Shown here: positions 35,888 to 44,748 of the stretch, piece after piece
How positions within the stretch are numbered: the stretch's first letter is position 1
Layout of the letters: each line of letters begins with the position of its first letter
Assembly (NCBI RefSeq): GCF_003991565.1
Contig: NZ_CP032819.1
Span: 2,046,001 to 2,110,000, forward strand
From: Butyricimonas faecalis
GTDB taxonomy: Bacteria > Bacteroidota > Bacteroidia > Bacteroidales > Marinifilaceae
DNA: 64,000 nt
Reading direction: 5' to 3'
Position numbers and translations under genes: made by a program
Notes under the pieces: model-generated
What the model was told of the DNA's origin: nothing
Database searches by the model: none
The model's input: the letters and a program-made list of their open reading frames with translations, nothing else

Positions 35888-35946
35888 GTACTTATACACC
35901 ACTTTACAACGAAATATAAAGTAAACTTTTCCTAGATAATACACGT
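35888..35946 (-). repeat. 60-base inverted repeat, arm 2
   Basis: Reverse complement of 18210-18269 with about 90% identity. Its outer edge (ACGTGTATTA on the minus strand) coincides with the point where the Abi_2 homology begins. Confidence 0.85.
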
Positions 35947-36535
35947 TTATCTGCTTATTTGTTTAATATCAGCTACTACCGACTTCGTGCATACACTTAT
36001 CCGTTTCAAGAAAATGGCGAAGATTCTGGACACAACTTTACTCGCAAAGATATTCACTTCAAAGACATAATAGACCTTTATTGTTTTGACCGCAGACTGC
36101 GTTCTCTTATTTTCAATGCTATTGAAAAAATAGAAGTGGCAGCGCGTACAAAAATCGTACAGGTATACGCCGAAAGCACAGGTGGTAGCCATTGGTACGA
36201 TGATGAAAGTTTATATCGTTTCGGCTATGACGACCTAATAAAGCATATCGAAACAGATGTAAACCGCAGCAACGAAGATTTTATCAAGCACTACAAATCA
36301 AAATACGATAATCCTCCTATGCCGCCAAGTTGGATGGCACTCGAAGTAGTATCGTTTGCCACATTGAGCCGCTTGTTCCAATCCTTAAAGTTGGATTCTT
36401 GATATTATCAGTCCCGGAAGCGACTTTAAAAGAAATATCAAAGAATTGCTCAAATCCGATTATCGACTGCTTGACCTTAAAGATATGGGATTCCCCCAAT
36501 ACTGGCAATCGCTCTCCGTTTGGCAAGAAAAATAA
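35947..36535 (+). pseudogene. Broken Abi_2 (AbiD/AbiF-like, HEPN) abortive-infection gene
   Basis: Frame 1 reads 'AYLFNISYYRLRAYTYPFQ', 'HFKDIIDLYCFDRRLRSLIF', 'AIEKIEVAARTKIV' and 'PPSWMALEVVSFATLSRLFQ', the N-terminal half of Abi_2, but the usual first 40 or so residues are missing. At 36400 the frame stops; the next frame (+1) continues with 'IISPGSDFKRNIKELL' and 'DMGFPQYWQSLSVWQEK', the normal Abi_2 C-terminal end. The segment between, which in intact proteins carries the HEPN catalytic RNxxAHH motif, is absent, so about 200 bases were deleted. The gene cannot make an active RNase. Confidence 0.8.
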
Positions 36536-36621
36536 CAAACTCAGCGTTTTATACGCTATAAGCAAGCAGTTTTCCTTACCATGTAAGGAGTGCTAGGGGA
36601 GATAGACTGATACCATAGGAC

Positions 36622-38247
36622 TTACCAACAAGTTGTATAAATCACGGCCAACAAAATACAGATCACGTAGGCACAAATATTAAATGCCTTATCCGTCTTG
36701 AACATTTCAGATGTCAACACGAGGGCCTTCGGGTCGTCATCCGTCTTGCAGGTGGCCAAGCTGACCATACCAATCGTTACCATCGTCAACAGGAACGTGT
36801 ACATCATTTGATCGAGGAATGGCATTTCGATGGGCAGGAACTTCAACAACAACGCCACGGGAATAGAGATCAGCACTCCGGTTATTGCTCCCCGGTTCGT
36901 TGTCTTCTTCCAGAATAAACCCATCAGGAAGACGGCCAGAATACCGGGGCTCACTAATCCCGTGTATTCTTGAATATACACGAACATCTGATCGAAATTA
37001 GCCATCATGGGGGCAATCAAACCCGCGATAACCAAGGCCGCGGCTGCCGTGATTCGGCCCACGCTCACCAATTTTTTGTGAGAGGCATCCCGATCGATGT
37101 AAGGCTTATAAATATCCATCGTGAAAATAGTGGAAGTCGAATTGAGCATGGAAGCCAGTGAAGAAACAATAGCTGCCGCCAACGCTGCCAACACCAAACC
37201 TTTCAATCCCGTGGGGACAAACGTCCCGATCAGCCACGGGTAGGCTTTATCATTTCCTCCCGTCATCTCGAACATGGCTGTCACGGATGGGTCTTTGGAT
37301 TCGGTGTACATCACGAAAGCCACGATTCCCGGAATAACCACGATTAAAGGCACGATCAATTTCAGAAACGCAGCGAAAGCAATACCTCGTTGAGCCTCTT
37401 TCAACGACTTGGCCGCCAACGTCCGCTGGATTATATATTGATTGAATCCCCAGTAATAGAGATTTGCCACCCACAAGCCACCGATAAGCACGGCAATACC
37501 CGGTAAGTTCTTGAATTCTGGATTATCTTTCGAGATAATCATGTGGAACTTATCTTCCGCCGTGTCTACAACGTGGTTAAATCCCTCCACGACGCCGCCA
37601 CCGGGCAACACGTTATCCAAAGCGATCAGCGTGGTGATAACACCCCCGACGATCAGCAAGGCCACCTGAATCACATCCGTCCAAGCCACTGCCGACAATC
37701 CCCCGTAAATGGAGTATGCCGCCGCGACAAAGGCCAGCCCGACGATGGCTGGAATAAATAACTCCCCGTTACCCGTACCGATAATCGTATCAATGGCTTT
37801 TGCCCCCAAGAAAAGCACGGAAGTCAAGTTCACGAAAATAAACAAGGCGATCCAGAAAATGGCAAGGATGGTCTTCAGGTTCGTGGAAAAACGTTTTTCC
37901 ACGAACTCGGGAATCGTGTAAAGTCCCTGCTTGATAAATATAGGTAAAAAGAATTTACCCACGATGATTAAGGTCAAGGCTGACATGAATTCGTAGGAAG
38001 CGATGGCCAAGCCCACGGCAAATCCCGATCCGGACATCCCGATAAATTGTTCGGCAGAGATATTGGCCGCTATCAACGAGGCTCCAATGGCCCACCACGG
38101 TAACGATTTACTGGCGAGGAAATAATCCTCCGTTGTCTTTTGCACGCCTTTCTTGCCTCTTGATACCCATAATCCCATGGAGATTATCATTAAGGCATAC
38201 GCCCCGAAAATGAAATAATCCCAGAACTCAAAACTCGTGTTCAACAT
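36622..38247 (-). CDS. SLC5-family sodium:sugar symporter
   Basis: 541 residues with about 13-14 membrane helices. Typical SSS/SGLT motifs: 'TTEDYFLASKSLPWWAIGAS', 'SAEQFIGMSGSGFAVG', 'YGGLSAVAWTDVIQ', 'LIGGLWVANLYYWGFNQYII' and 'AAAIVSSLASMLNSTSTIF'. It resembles Vibrio SglT, a Na+/galactose symporter. Its gene is 24 bases downstream of galK on the same strand, so galactose (or glucose/galactose) is the likely cargo. Confidence 0.9.
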   Translation of the reverse strand: MLNTSFEFWDYFIFGAYALMIISMGLWVSRGKKGVQKTTEDYFLASKSLPWWAIGASLIAANISAEQFIGMSGSGFAVGLAIASYEFMSALTLIIVGKFFLPIFIKQGLYTIPEFVEKRFSTNLKTILAIFWIALFIFVNLTSVLFLGAKAIDTIIGTGNGELFIPAIVGLAFVAAAYSIYGGLSAVAWTDVIQVALLIVGGVITTLIALDNVLPGGGVVEGFNHVVDTAEDKFHMIISKDNPEFKNLPGIAVLIGGLWVANLYYWGFNQYIIQRTLAAKSLKEAQRGIAFAAFLKLIVPLIVVIPGIVAFVMYTESKDPSVTAMFEMTGGNDKAYPWLIGTFVPTGLKGLVLAALAAAIVSSLASMLNSTSTIFTMDIYKPYIDRDASHKKLVSVGRITAAAALVIAGLIAPMMANFDQMFVYIQEYTGLVSPGILAVFLMGLFWKKTTNRGAITGVLISIPVALLLKFLPIEMPFLDQMMYTFLLTMVTIGMVSLATCKTDDDPKALVLTSEMFKTDKAFNICAYVICILLAVIYTTCW

Positions 38248-38271
38248 TTTTCCTATTGTTATGGTTTATAC

Positions 38272-39426
38272 TTAGTATATCTTTCTTACCCCGTCACCAA
38301 TATCCGCCACGTAAAACTCTGCATTCAACCCGACTTTATCGTGATACACGGAAGCCAGTTTCTCGATGAATTCCTGCACGTTGTCCTCCTTCACGAGGCT
38401 CACCGTACACCCGCCGAAGCCTCCGCCCGTGATCCGGGAACCCAGCACGCCCGGTAACTTTTGCCCCTCCTCGGCCAGTGTATCCATCTCGACACCGGTA
38501 ACCTCGTAATCCTCTTTCAAGGATCGATGCGATTCGTTCATCAACTCCCCGAAACGCACCAAATCTCCCCTTTGCAACACATCAATGGCCTCGTTCACCC
38601 TGGCGTTCTCCGTGACGGCATGACGAGCCCGACGATAAACGGTTTCATCGGAAATCAGATGTCGCGCTCGTTCTAGCTCTTCCTCGCTCAAATCACACAG
38701 GTGTTTCACGTTCAATGCTTGATTTATATCGAGCAACGCTTGTTCACACTGGCTTCGTCGCACGTTATACTCGGAAGTGACCAGATCATGATTTTTATTT
38801 GAATTGGTGATCACCAATTTATATCCATTGAGATGTAGCGGAATCAAATCGTAATCCAACGTACCGCAATCCAGCGCGATCGCGTGTTCCTTCTTTCCCA
38901 TGCCCACGGCGAACTGGTCCATGATCCCGCAATTCATCCCCACGAAGAGATTCTCTGCCCGTTGAGACATTTTCACCAACTCCACCACGTCCAGTCCGGC
39001 ATGCAACAGATCGTTCAGCATAAACGCCGTCACCACCTCGATCGAGGCAGACGAAGACAAGCCGGCCCCGTTCGGAATATCCCCGAAGTACAAGATGTCA
39101 AAACCCCACGGGTTAAATCCTCGATCCGCGAATTCTTTCACCACGCCCAATGGATATTTTACCCATTCCGCGGGTTTATGCTCGAAAATAGTCGGATCAC
39201 ATTCCAGCCGGAAAGTTTGGTTCATACTGGCGAAAGCTATTTTCTGATCGTCCCGAGGAGTCACGGCCAGATAAGTCCCGAAACTCAACGCACACGGGAA
39301 AACCCGTCCCCCGTTATAATCAATATGTTCCCCGATCAAATTTACCCGCCCGGGAGCAAAGTACAGGTGTTCTACTGTTGTCCCGTAAATTTCTTCAAAT
39401 CTTTTTTCCAACACGCCTGTATCCAT
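38272..39426 (-). CDS. galK: Galactokinase
   Basis: 384 residues, usual for GalK. All three GHMP signatures are present: the galactokinase signature 'GRVNLIGEHIDYNGG', the ATP loop 'PNGAGLSSSASIEV' and the C-terminal 'ITGGGFGGCTVSLV'. 'MNCGIMDQFAVGMG' holds the catalytic aspartate. It phosphorylates galactose at C1 in the Leloir pathway. It is the first gene of the galK-symporter pair and is divergent from galM, with 155 bases between them. A 4-copy heptamer array lies 10 bases before the start. galT and galE are not in the window. Confidence 0.95.
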   Translation of the reverse strand: MDTGVLEKRFEEIYGTTVEHLYFAPGRVNLIGEHIDYNGGRVFPCALSFGTYLAVTPRDDQKIAFASMNQTFRLECDPTIFEHKPAEWVKYPLGVVKEFADRGFNPWGFDILYFGDIPNGAGLSSSASIEVVTAFMLNDLLHAGLDVVELVKMSQRAENLFVGMNCGIMDQFAVGMGKKEHAIALDCGTLDYDLIPLHLNGYKLVITNSNKNHDLVTSEYNVRRSQCEQALLDINQALNVKHLCDLSEEELERARHLISDETVYRRARHAVTENARVNEAIDVLQRGDLVRFGELMNESHRSLKEDYEVTGVEMDTLAEEGQKLPGVLGSRITGGGFGGCTVSLVKEDNVQEFIEKLASVYHDKVGLNAEFYVADIGDGVRKIY

Positions 39427-39436
39427 TTTAAGTAAT

Positions 39437-39464
39437 TTAGAATTTAAAATTTAGAATTTAAAAT
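39437..39464 (-). repeat. Heptamer array before galK (4 x 7)
   Basis: TTAGAAT, TTAAAAT, TTAGAAT, TTAAAAT in perfect register on the plus strand; a fifth diverged unit may fill the gap to the start codon. Confidence 0.85.
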
Positions 39465-39486
39465 GGGGGCTAATGCCACATGTCTA

Positions 39487-39494
39487 CAAAGTTA
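39487..39494 (-). promoter_or_regulatory. Possible -7 box for galK
   Basis: Minus strand reads TAACTTTG, 61 bases before the galK start and just upstream of the heptamer array, which would therefore be transcribed as 5' leader. Confidence 0.4.
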
Positions 39495-39581
39495 ACGTAT
39501 TTTCTTTTAAATTTTATATCCGACATGAATGAAAATTACGTTCTATTATCTATTTTTATGAGGCGATTAAAATCATAGATT

Positions 39582-40598
39582 ATGGAACTGAAAGAATATA
39601 TTCTCAAGAATGAATGCCTTGAAATTCACGTATGTAATCTGGGTGGAATTATTAAAAACATATTTGTACGCGATTGCAGATGGAAGCTCGTAGACGTGGT
39701 TTTAGGATTTGATACCCTTGAACAATATATTGACCCGGAGTACCGGAAGAATTATCCTTATTTCGGCGCGCTCATCGGGCGCTACGGCAACCGTATCAAA
39801 GGCGGGGAGATTACGATTGACAACACGACTTACACGTTGAACAAGAATGAAAAAGGGAATACCCTCCACGGGGGAACGCCCGGTTTCGACCAACGCCTGT
39901 GGGACGTGGAACAACCGGACGACGAACACCTCATCCTGCGTTACACAAGCCCGGACGGGGAAAACGGCTTTCCCGGCACGCTGGACGCGACGGTGTACTA
40001 TTCCATTGAAAACAACGTGTTCCGGGTGGTTTACGAAGCCAGTTGCGATCAACCGACACACGTGAACCTCACGCAACACCCCTATTTCAATTTAAGACCG
40101 ACCGACGAAAATATCGGGAATCACGAACTACGGCTTTATACCTCGCAATACTTGGAAATAACGCCCGATTTAATCCCAACGGGGACGGTGTTATCGGCGG
40201 ATAAAAAACACGCTTTCAATTTCAACAAACCGCTTTTCCTCACCTTGCAGGAAGAGGGGTTGGATGATTGCTACACGTTCGAGAACCCGATAGAACCCCA
40301 ACTCATGGCCGAATTGTCCCACCCGAAAAACGGGATCACGGTTACCATTCTGTCGGATTACCCGGGCTTGCAAGTTTACACGGGCCAAGAGATTAACGTG
40401 GCCAACGGAAAAGGCGGAAAGCACTACGGTCCTTATTCGGGAATTGCCCTGGAGGCGCAAATGCTTCCAGACAGTCCTCACCATCCTCATTTTCCTTCCA
40501 CCCGTTTGAATCCGGGCGAACGGTATCGCCACAAAACGATCTACTCGTTTAACTGTTTCAGCGCGGAAGAAGACTACGGGGAGGAAATCGAGGGGTAA
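39582..40598 (+). CDS. galM: Aldose 1-epimerase (galactose mutarotase)
   Basis: 338 residues. 'FGALIGRYGNRIKGGEI', 'NTLHGGTPGFDQRLWDV' (first catalytic histidine), 'THVNLTQHPYFNL' (second histidine) and 'GPYSGIALEAQMLPDSPHH' (catalytic glutamate) are all in place. It interconverts beta- and alpha-galactose ahead of galactokinase. Divergent from galK, with shared intergenic control likely. It ends 10 bases from the convergent MFS gene. Confidence 0.95.
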   Translation: MELKEYILKNECLEIHVCNLGGIIKNIFVRDCRWKLVDVVLGFDTLEQYIDPEYRKNYPYFGALIGRYGNRIKGGEITIDNTTYTLNKNEKGNTLHGGTPGFDQRLWDVEQPDDEHLILRYTSPDGENGFPGTLDATVYYSIENNVFRVVYEASCDQPTHVNLTQHPYFNLRPTDENIGNHELRLYTSQYLEITPDLIPTGTVLSADKKHAFNFNKPLFLTLQEEGLDDCYTFENPIEPQLMAELSHPKNGITVTILSDYPGLQVYTGQEINVANGKGGKHYGPYSGIALEAQMLPDSPHHPHFPSTRLNPGERYRHKTIYSFNCFSAEEDYGEEIEG

Positions 40599-40608
40599 GC
40601 TGACAGAT

Positions 40609-42159
40609 CTATTTTCGTTTGGTTTTCAAGAAAAACATGGGAATCACGGCCATCAACGCGGTTATGAAAGCCACGAAAAATACATCGTTAATACCACTGA
40701 TATAGGCTTCCATATCCACGTGTTCGAGTATATATTGTTTCGCATAAGACACGGATTCCGCGTGTCCCAATCCACCATTCGACCTAAAAAAGCGACTTAA
40801 CCCGTCCACCATGTTCGAATAAGTTTCTCCCGTGTAGGCAATCGTTTCGTGATAACGCTCCGTGTGGTATGTCTGGCGCTGGCTCAACAAATGGCTGAAC
40901 ATGGCTACCCCGAAGCTTCCCCCGATTTGCCGCACGATGTTCGTCACGCTTGATGCCTGTGCCATTTGCCGGTTGTCGATTTGCCGCAACGACACGTTAA
41001 GCAAAGGCGGGTAAAGGATTCCTAACCCGACTCCCCGCAAATAGAGACTAACCATAATGTACCACTTATCCGTGAGAAAGGAGAAGGAGTAGTTCATGTA
41101 AAAGCTGGCACACAACAGGAATAATCCCAGCACGATCACCACTTTCGGGTTCACCCACCGGGAAGCATTGCCCGCCAACGGGGATGCCACTGCCTGCAAA
41201 AATCCCACGGGCAGGAAGAACAATCCCGTCTGATAGGCCGAATACCCCAGTGAATCCTGCATGTACAAAGGGATTAGGAAGGTGCTCCCGAACATCCCGA
41301 TCCCGAATATAAACACGATCAGGTTTGCCAGTGAGAAATTATGATCCTTGAAGATCTTGAGATTAATCATGGGATGTTTTACCGTCAATTCCGTGTAAAG
41401 GAATAACACGAAACTAACTACCGCCACCCACATACATCCCAACACCAACGGGCTGGACCATCCTTTCGTGTTCGTGCTTGATGTCACCTCGGACAACCCG
41501 TATAGGAATACGGGCAAAAATATGGCAGACGTGATAAAACCCGGTATGTCAAATTTTTGCCTCGTCCCCAACTTGTATTCCCGCTGCACGATCATCGTGT
41601 ATATAATGCTGAATATTCCTATCGGGATATTCACGAAAAAGATATAATTCCAATTCAGGTTATCCACGAGATACCCCCCGATAAGCGGTCCGAAGGAGAC
41701 AGAGGCTGCCGAGGCGATCGCCCAGAATCCGAGTGCCATACCCCGTTGTTCCACCGGGAAAACAGTGGTGACCACAGCCATCCCCACGGGCATCAGCAAA
41801 CCACCCCCGATTCCTTGGAATATACGCCAGAATACCAGTTCCCCGATTGCCGTGGAATTGCCGCACATGAACGAACCGATGGTAAATACCGTCAGCGAGA
41901 AAATAAAGATTCGCTTGTAACCGAAACGATCGGATAACCACCCGGCGGCCGGAAGAATGGTTGCCATGGAAAGCATGTAACCGGTTAATATCCATTCGGC
42001 ACTATTCATGGAGGCACCAAGTGTTCCCATAATCACGGGTAAACCCGTGTTGACGACCGTGGAATCAAGCACGGCCATGAACGTTGTCAACATGACGTTA
42101 AACAACACGAACCACTTGTAACTCCCGTTTCCTAACGGCGTAGCGGCAATAGCGTTCAT
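40609..42159 (-). CDS. DHA2-family MFS multidrug efflux permease (EmrB-like)
   Basis: 516 residues, 14 predicted membrane helices. DHA2 motifs: 'FMAVLDSTVVNTGLPVI', 'GYMLSMATILPAAGWLSDRF' (motif A), 'FQGIGGGLLMPVGMAVV' and 'GGYLVDNLNWNYIFFVNIPI' (motif C region). It expels drugs or other amphiphiles by proton antiport together with the HlyD-type adaptor encoded just upstream, whose stop overlaps its start (ATGA). No TolC-type gene accompanies the pair, so a channel encoded elsewhere would be needed. Confidence 0.9.
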   Translation of the reverse strand: MNAIAATPLGNGSYKWFVLFNVMLTTFMAVLDSTVVNTGLPVIMGTLGASMNSAEWILTGYMLSMATILPAAGWLSDRFGYKRIFIFSLTVFTIGSFMCGNSTAIGELVFWRIFQGIGGGLLMPVGMAVVTTVFPVEQRGMALGFWAIASAASVSFGPLIGGYLVDNLNWNYIFFVNIPIGIFSIIYTMIVQREYKLGTRQKFDIPGFITSAIFLPVFLYGLSEVTSSTNTKGWSSPLVLGCMWVAVVSFVLFLYTELTVKHPMINLKIFKDHNFSLANLIVFIFGIGMFGSTFLIPLYMQDSLGYSAYQTGLFFLPVGFLQAVASPLAGNASRWVNPKVVIVLGLFLLCASFYMNYSFSFLTDKWYIMVSLYLRGVGLGILYPPLLNVSLRQIDNRQMAQASSVTNIVRQIGGSFGVAMFSHLLSQRQTYHTERYHETIAYTGETYSNMVDGLSRFFRSNGGLGHAESVSYAKQYILEHVDMEAYISGINDVFFVAFITALMAVIPMFFLKTKRK

Positions 42160-42839
42160 GGTCGCTCCTTTTTGATTTTAACCGTCGCAGACATACCCGA
42201 AACCAGCTTTACCCGGGCCTTCTGCTCGTCGTCACCTTCCACTTTATCGATAGATATTTTCAACGGTATGCGTTGGGTTACTTTCGTGAAATTACCGGAG
42301 GCATTGTTCGGCGGGACAAGAGCGAACTCCGAGGCCGTGTTGTCCCCGATGTAATACACCCGTCCCTCGAAAGTCAGTTTATCGTACGCGTCCAACGTGA
42401 ATTGAGCCTTCTGCCCGAGATAGATCTCCTTGAACTTCGTTTCCTCCAAATAAACTGCCACCCAAATATCTGTCGCCCGGTTCAAGGTCAATGCCGTTTG
42501 TCCCGCTTCAATCCGGTCACCCGGTAGTATCCAACGTTTCCCGATAATGCCATCTACAGGAGCCATCACCGTGCAGGCACTATGGTCAAGCATCAACAGC
42601 GTGTCACCCCGTTTCACGGTGTCCCCTTCCATCACGTACAGGCGAACGACCTGTCCCGCCACCGGGGCCGAAACACTCACTCGAAACGAGTCAAGATTTG
42701 CATCGTCCGTGCGGATATATTTCCTATAATCCAGCCACCATAGGACTGCAACCACGATTGCCGCAACAATAAAAACAATCAAGAATACGATTTTCCTCTT
42801 CTCCCCTTTACCGGGGACTGTTACTGTTGTACCTGCCAT
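42156..42839 (-). CDS. Compact HlyD/EmrA-type membrane fusion protein
   Basis: 227 residues; typical EmrA is about 390. One N-terminal membrane helix (about 18-38) precedes 'YIRTDDANLDSFRVSVSAPV', the EmrA-like start of the lipoyl/barrel-sandwich domain. The two lipoyl halves ('GQVVRLYVMEGDTVKRGDTL' and 'VMAPVDGIIGKRWILPGDRI') are joined by only a few residues, so the long coiled-coil hairpin that normally reaches TolC is missing. The C-terminal beta barrel is complete. It is the first gene of the efflux pair. Confidence 0.87.
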   Translation of the reverse strand: MAGTTVTVPGKGEKRKIVFLIVFIVAAIVVAVLWWLDYRKYIRTDDANLDSFRVSVSAPVAGQVVRLYVMEGDTVKRGDTLLMLDHSACTVMAPVDGIIGKRWILPGDRIEAGQTALTLNRATDIWVAVYLEETKFKEIYLGQKAQFTLDAYDKLTFEGRVYYIGDNTASEFALVPPNNASGNFTKVTQRIPLKISIDKVEGDDEQKARVKLVSGMSATVKIKKERP

Positions 42840-43002
42840 AGACCAAATTTAGTTTAGTTAGAATAAAAATATTCACCCTATAAACGTCAGAACAAGACAT
42901 TAGGTTATAGTCCCCATGCCTAAAACAACAAAAACAAGATCATAGAAACACCTTGGATACTAGCTAGCCCAAGCCCACGATAAAAGGTTTATTTATTATT
43001 AT

Positions 43003-43033
43003 TTTGAATCATTGCTTAATTTTATTAGTTTTG
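43003..43033 (+). promoter_or_regulatory. Promoter of the GNAT-like/IbrA/IbrB cassette
   Basis: TTTG (43003-43006), a 19-base spacer and TAGTTTTG (43026-43033) match the Bacteroides consensus closely. The ATG follows 17 bases after the box. Confidence 0.7.
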
Positions 43034-43049
43034 CAAAAAGCGATCGGTA

Positions 43050-43469
43050 ATGGACATAGAAAAATTACACGGTACGGACCCTCGGTTATACCAACTCGTG
43101 GCACCGTTGGTAATGAGTATTCCCGTACTCCGGTACAATAACAACTATCCGTTTAAGACCTCCGCTCACCACAAATGGCTTGTGGCTACAGACAAGGGGG
43201 TGGTGCAAGGTTTCATGCCTATTGACATGAAGAGCACGGGCGCTTGTATTGATAATTATTACGTGTCGGGAAGCACTCCCTCGTTACTATCTGCCTTGAT
43301 TGACTTCGCGAAAAAAGAATTTGCAGGGGAACAACCTCTTTTTGCCGTTTCCCACACTCGAGATGCAGAAACCTTCAAGACAAACGGTTTTATCGTTTCA
43401 AAAGAGTGGAAATTGTATATAAAAATGGTATATCCGCCAGCTTATGAAAATAAAAAAAAGCGTGTATAA
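43050..43469 (+). CDS. Small GNAT-like protein, first gene of the Ibr cassette
   Basis: 139 residues. I do not recognise a named family with certainty. The pattern, a beta-strand pair ('WLVATDKGVVQGFMPIDMKS', 'ACIDNYYVSG') followed by a helix ('PSLLSALIDFAKKEF') and 'FAVSHTRDAETFKTNGFIVS', resembles the core of a GNAT acyltransferase, where strands 4-5 bracket the cofactor helix. The usual Q/RxxGxG/A loop is not seen, so an active acetyltransferase is doubtful. Its last 26 bases overlap the start of the IbrA-like gene, which points to coupled translation and a shared function. Confidence 0.7.
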   Translation: MDIEKLHGTDPRLYQLVAPLVMSIPVLRYNNNYPFKTSAHHKWLVATDKGVVQGFMPIDMKSTGACIDNYYVSGSTPSLLSALIDFAKKEFAGEQPLFAVSHTRDAETFKTNGFIVSKEWKLYIKMVYPPAYENKKKRV

Positions 43470-44748
43470 TGTCGTGCAAAACCGACTGGAACGAATCTTT
43501 TCCGATTTCGATAACGTGTACGTGTCTTTCTCCGGTGGCAAAGACAGCGGGGTTTTACTGAACCTTTGTATTGACTATATCCGTCAGCATAAGCTCAATC
43601 GAAAACTGGGCGTTTTCCACATGGACTACGAGGTGCAGTACAACGAGACGATCCGGTACGTGGACCGCACGCTCGCAGACAACGCGGACTTGCTGGAAGT
43701 TTACCGGGTATGTATCCCGTTCAAAGTCTCCACCTGTACCTCCATGTACCAGCGTTTCTGGCGCCCGTGGGACGACAATCTACGAGAACTATGGGTTAGG
43801 GATATGCCCCAAACATGCTATCGCAAAGAAGATTTTGATTTTTACACCGAACAGATGTGGGACTACGATTTTCAAGTCGGGTTCGCGGAATGGTATCACC
43901 GGAAGAAAAATGCCCGGCGCACTTGTTGCCTCATCGGGATTCGCACGCAGGAAAGTTACCACCGCTGGCAAGCCATCCACCGGGATAGGAATTACCACAG
44001 TTACAAGCACCTGAAATGGACACGCAAGGTAACGAGAAACATCTTCAACGCTTACCCCATATACGACTGGCTCACCACGGATGTCTGGACGGCCAACGGA
44101 AAATTTCAATGGGACTACAACCACTTGTACGATCTTTACTACCAAGCCGGGGTGCCTCTTGAAAGGCAGCGAGTGGCTAGTCCGTTTATCTCGCAGGCCC
44201 TTTCCAGCTTGAAGCTCTACCGGGCCATCGACCCGGATACGTGGGGTAAGATGATCAGCCGGGTCAACGGGGTTAATTTTACCGGGTTATACGGGGGAAC
44301 ATCCGCCATGGGCTGGCAAGCCATCACCCTACCGAAGAACATGACTTGGTCGGATTACTTCAAATTTCTCCTTTGCACCCTACCGGAAGAGGCAAGGGAA
44401 AACTACTTGCACAAGCTCTCCGTGAGCATGGAATTCTGGCGAAACAAAGGTGGTTGCCTGGCAGAAGAGACCATCGCCAAGCTCCGACAAATGGGAATCC
44501 CCATCACGGTTAGTGAATCGACAAATTACAAGACAGATAAAAAGCCCGTGCGCATGGATTATCAAGATGATATACATATCCCGGAGTTTAAAGAACTCCC
44601 CACGTTCAAGCGTATCTGTATTTGCATCTTGAAAAACGATCACGCCTGCAAATACATGGGATTTTCCCCCTTGAAAGCCGAACGAGAACGCCGGGCTAAG
44701 GTTATGCAAAAATATAAATCTATCATAGAGTCTTATGGAAGAATATAA
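43444..44748 (+). CDS. ibrA: IbrA-like PAPS-reductase-family (PP-loop, DUF3440) protein
   Basis: 434 residues. The PP-loop 'VYVSFSGGKDSGVLLNL' near residues 22-38 binds and cleaves ATP at the alpha-beta bond. 'CCLIGIRTQESYHRW' near 160 matches the conserved GIR-x-ES-x-R segment of the PAPS reductase fold. The C-terminal half is the DUF3440 extension, with 'KRICICILKNDHACKYMGFS'. E. coli IbrA, with IbrB, was reported to raise expression of the phage-linked eib genes; the chemistry is not known. The fold is shared with DndC and tRNA thiolation enzymes, so nucleic-acid modification is possible. Confidence 0.88.
   Translation: MKIKKSVYNVVQNRLERIFSDFDNVYVSFSGGKDSGVLLNLCIDYIRQHKLNRKLGVFHMDYEVQYNETIRYVDRTLADNADLLEVYRVCIPFKVSTCTSMYQRFWRPWDDNLRELWVRDMPQTCYRKEDFDFYTEQMWDYDFQVGFAEWYHRKKNARRTCCLIGIRTQESYHRWQAIHRDRNYHSYKHLKWTRKVTRNIFNAYPIYDWLTTDVWTANGKFQWDYNHLYDLYYQAGVPLERQRVASPFISQALSSLKLYRAIDPDTWGKMISRVNGVNFTGLYGGTSAMGWQAITLPKNMTWSDYFKFLLCTLPEEARENYLHKLSVSMEFWRNKGGCLAEETIAKLRQMGIPITVSESTNYKTDKKPVRMDYQDDIHIPEFKELPTFKRICICILKNDHACKYMGFSPLKAERERRAKVMQKYKSIIESYGRI

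Larger units (their letters stand above)
35434..35946. other. Gene-free stretch upstream of the sigma gene and the broken Abi gene
   Basis: No supported gene. It holds the minus-strand sigma promoter (35479-35508), two short 11-base-period arrays (35658-35731) and the second arm of the 60-base inverted repeat (35888-35946), which runs directly into the truncated Abi_2 reading frame. Confidence 0.6.

Noticed and set aside
18210..35946. Inverted repeats as ends of a composite transposon or integrated element
   Set aside because: No transposase, integrase or target duplication is seen, and the enclosed genes are ordinary metabolic and uptake genes.
36574..36588. CCTTAC-CAT-GTAAGG hairpin as terminator of the symporter gene
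   Set aside because: The stem is only 6 base pairs and no T run follows it on the minus strand.
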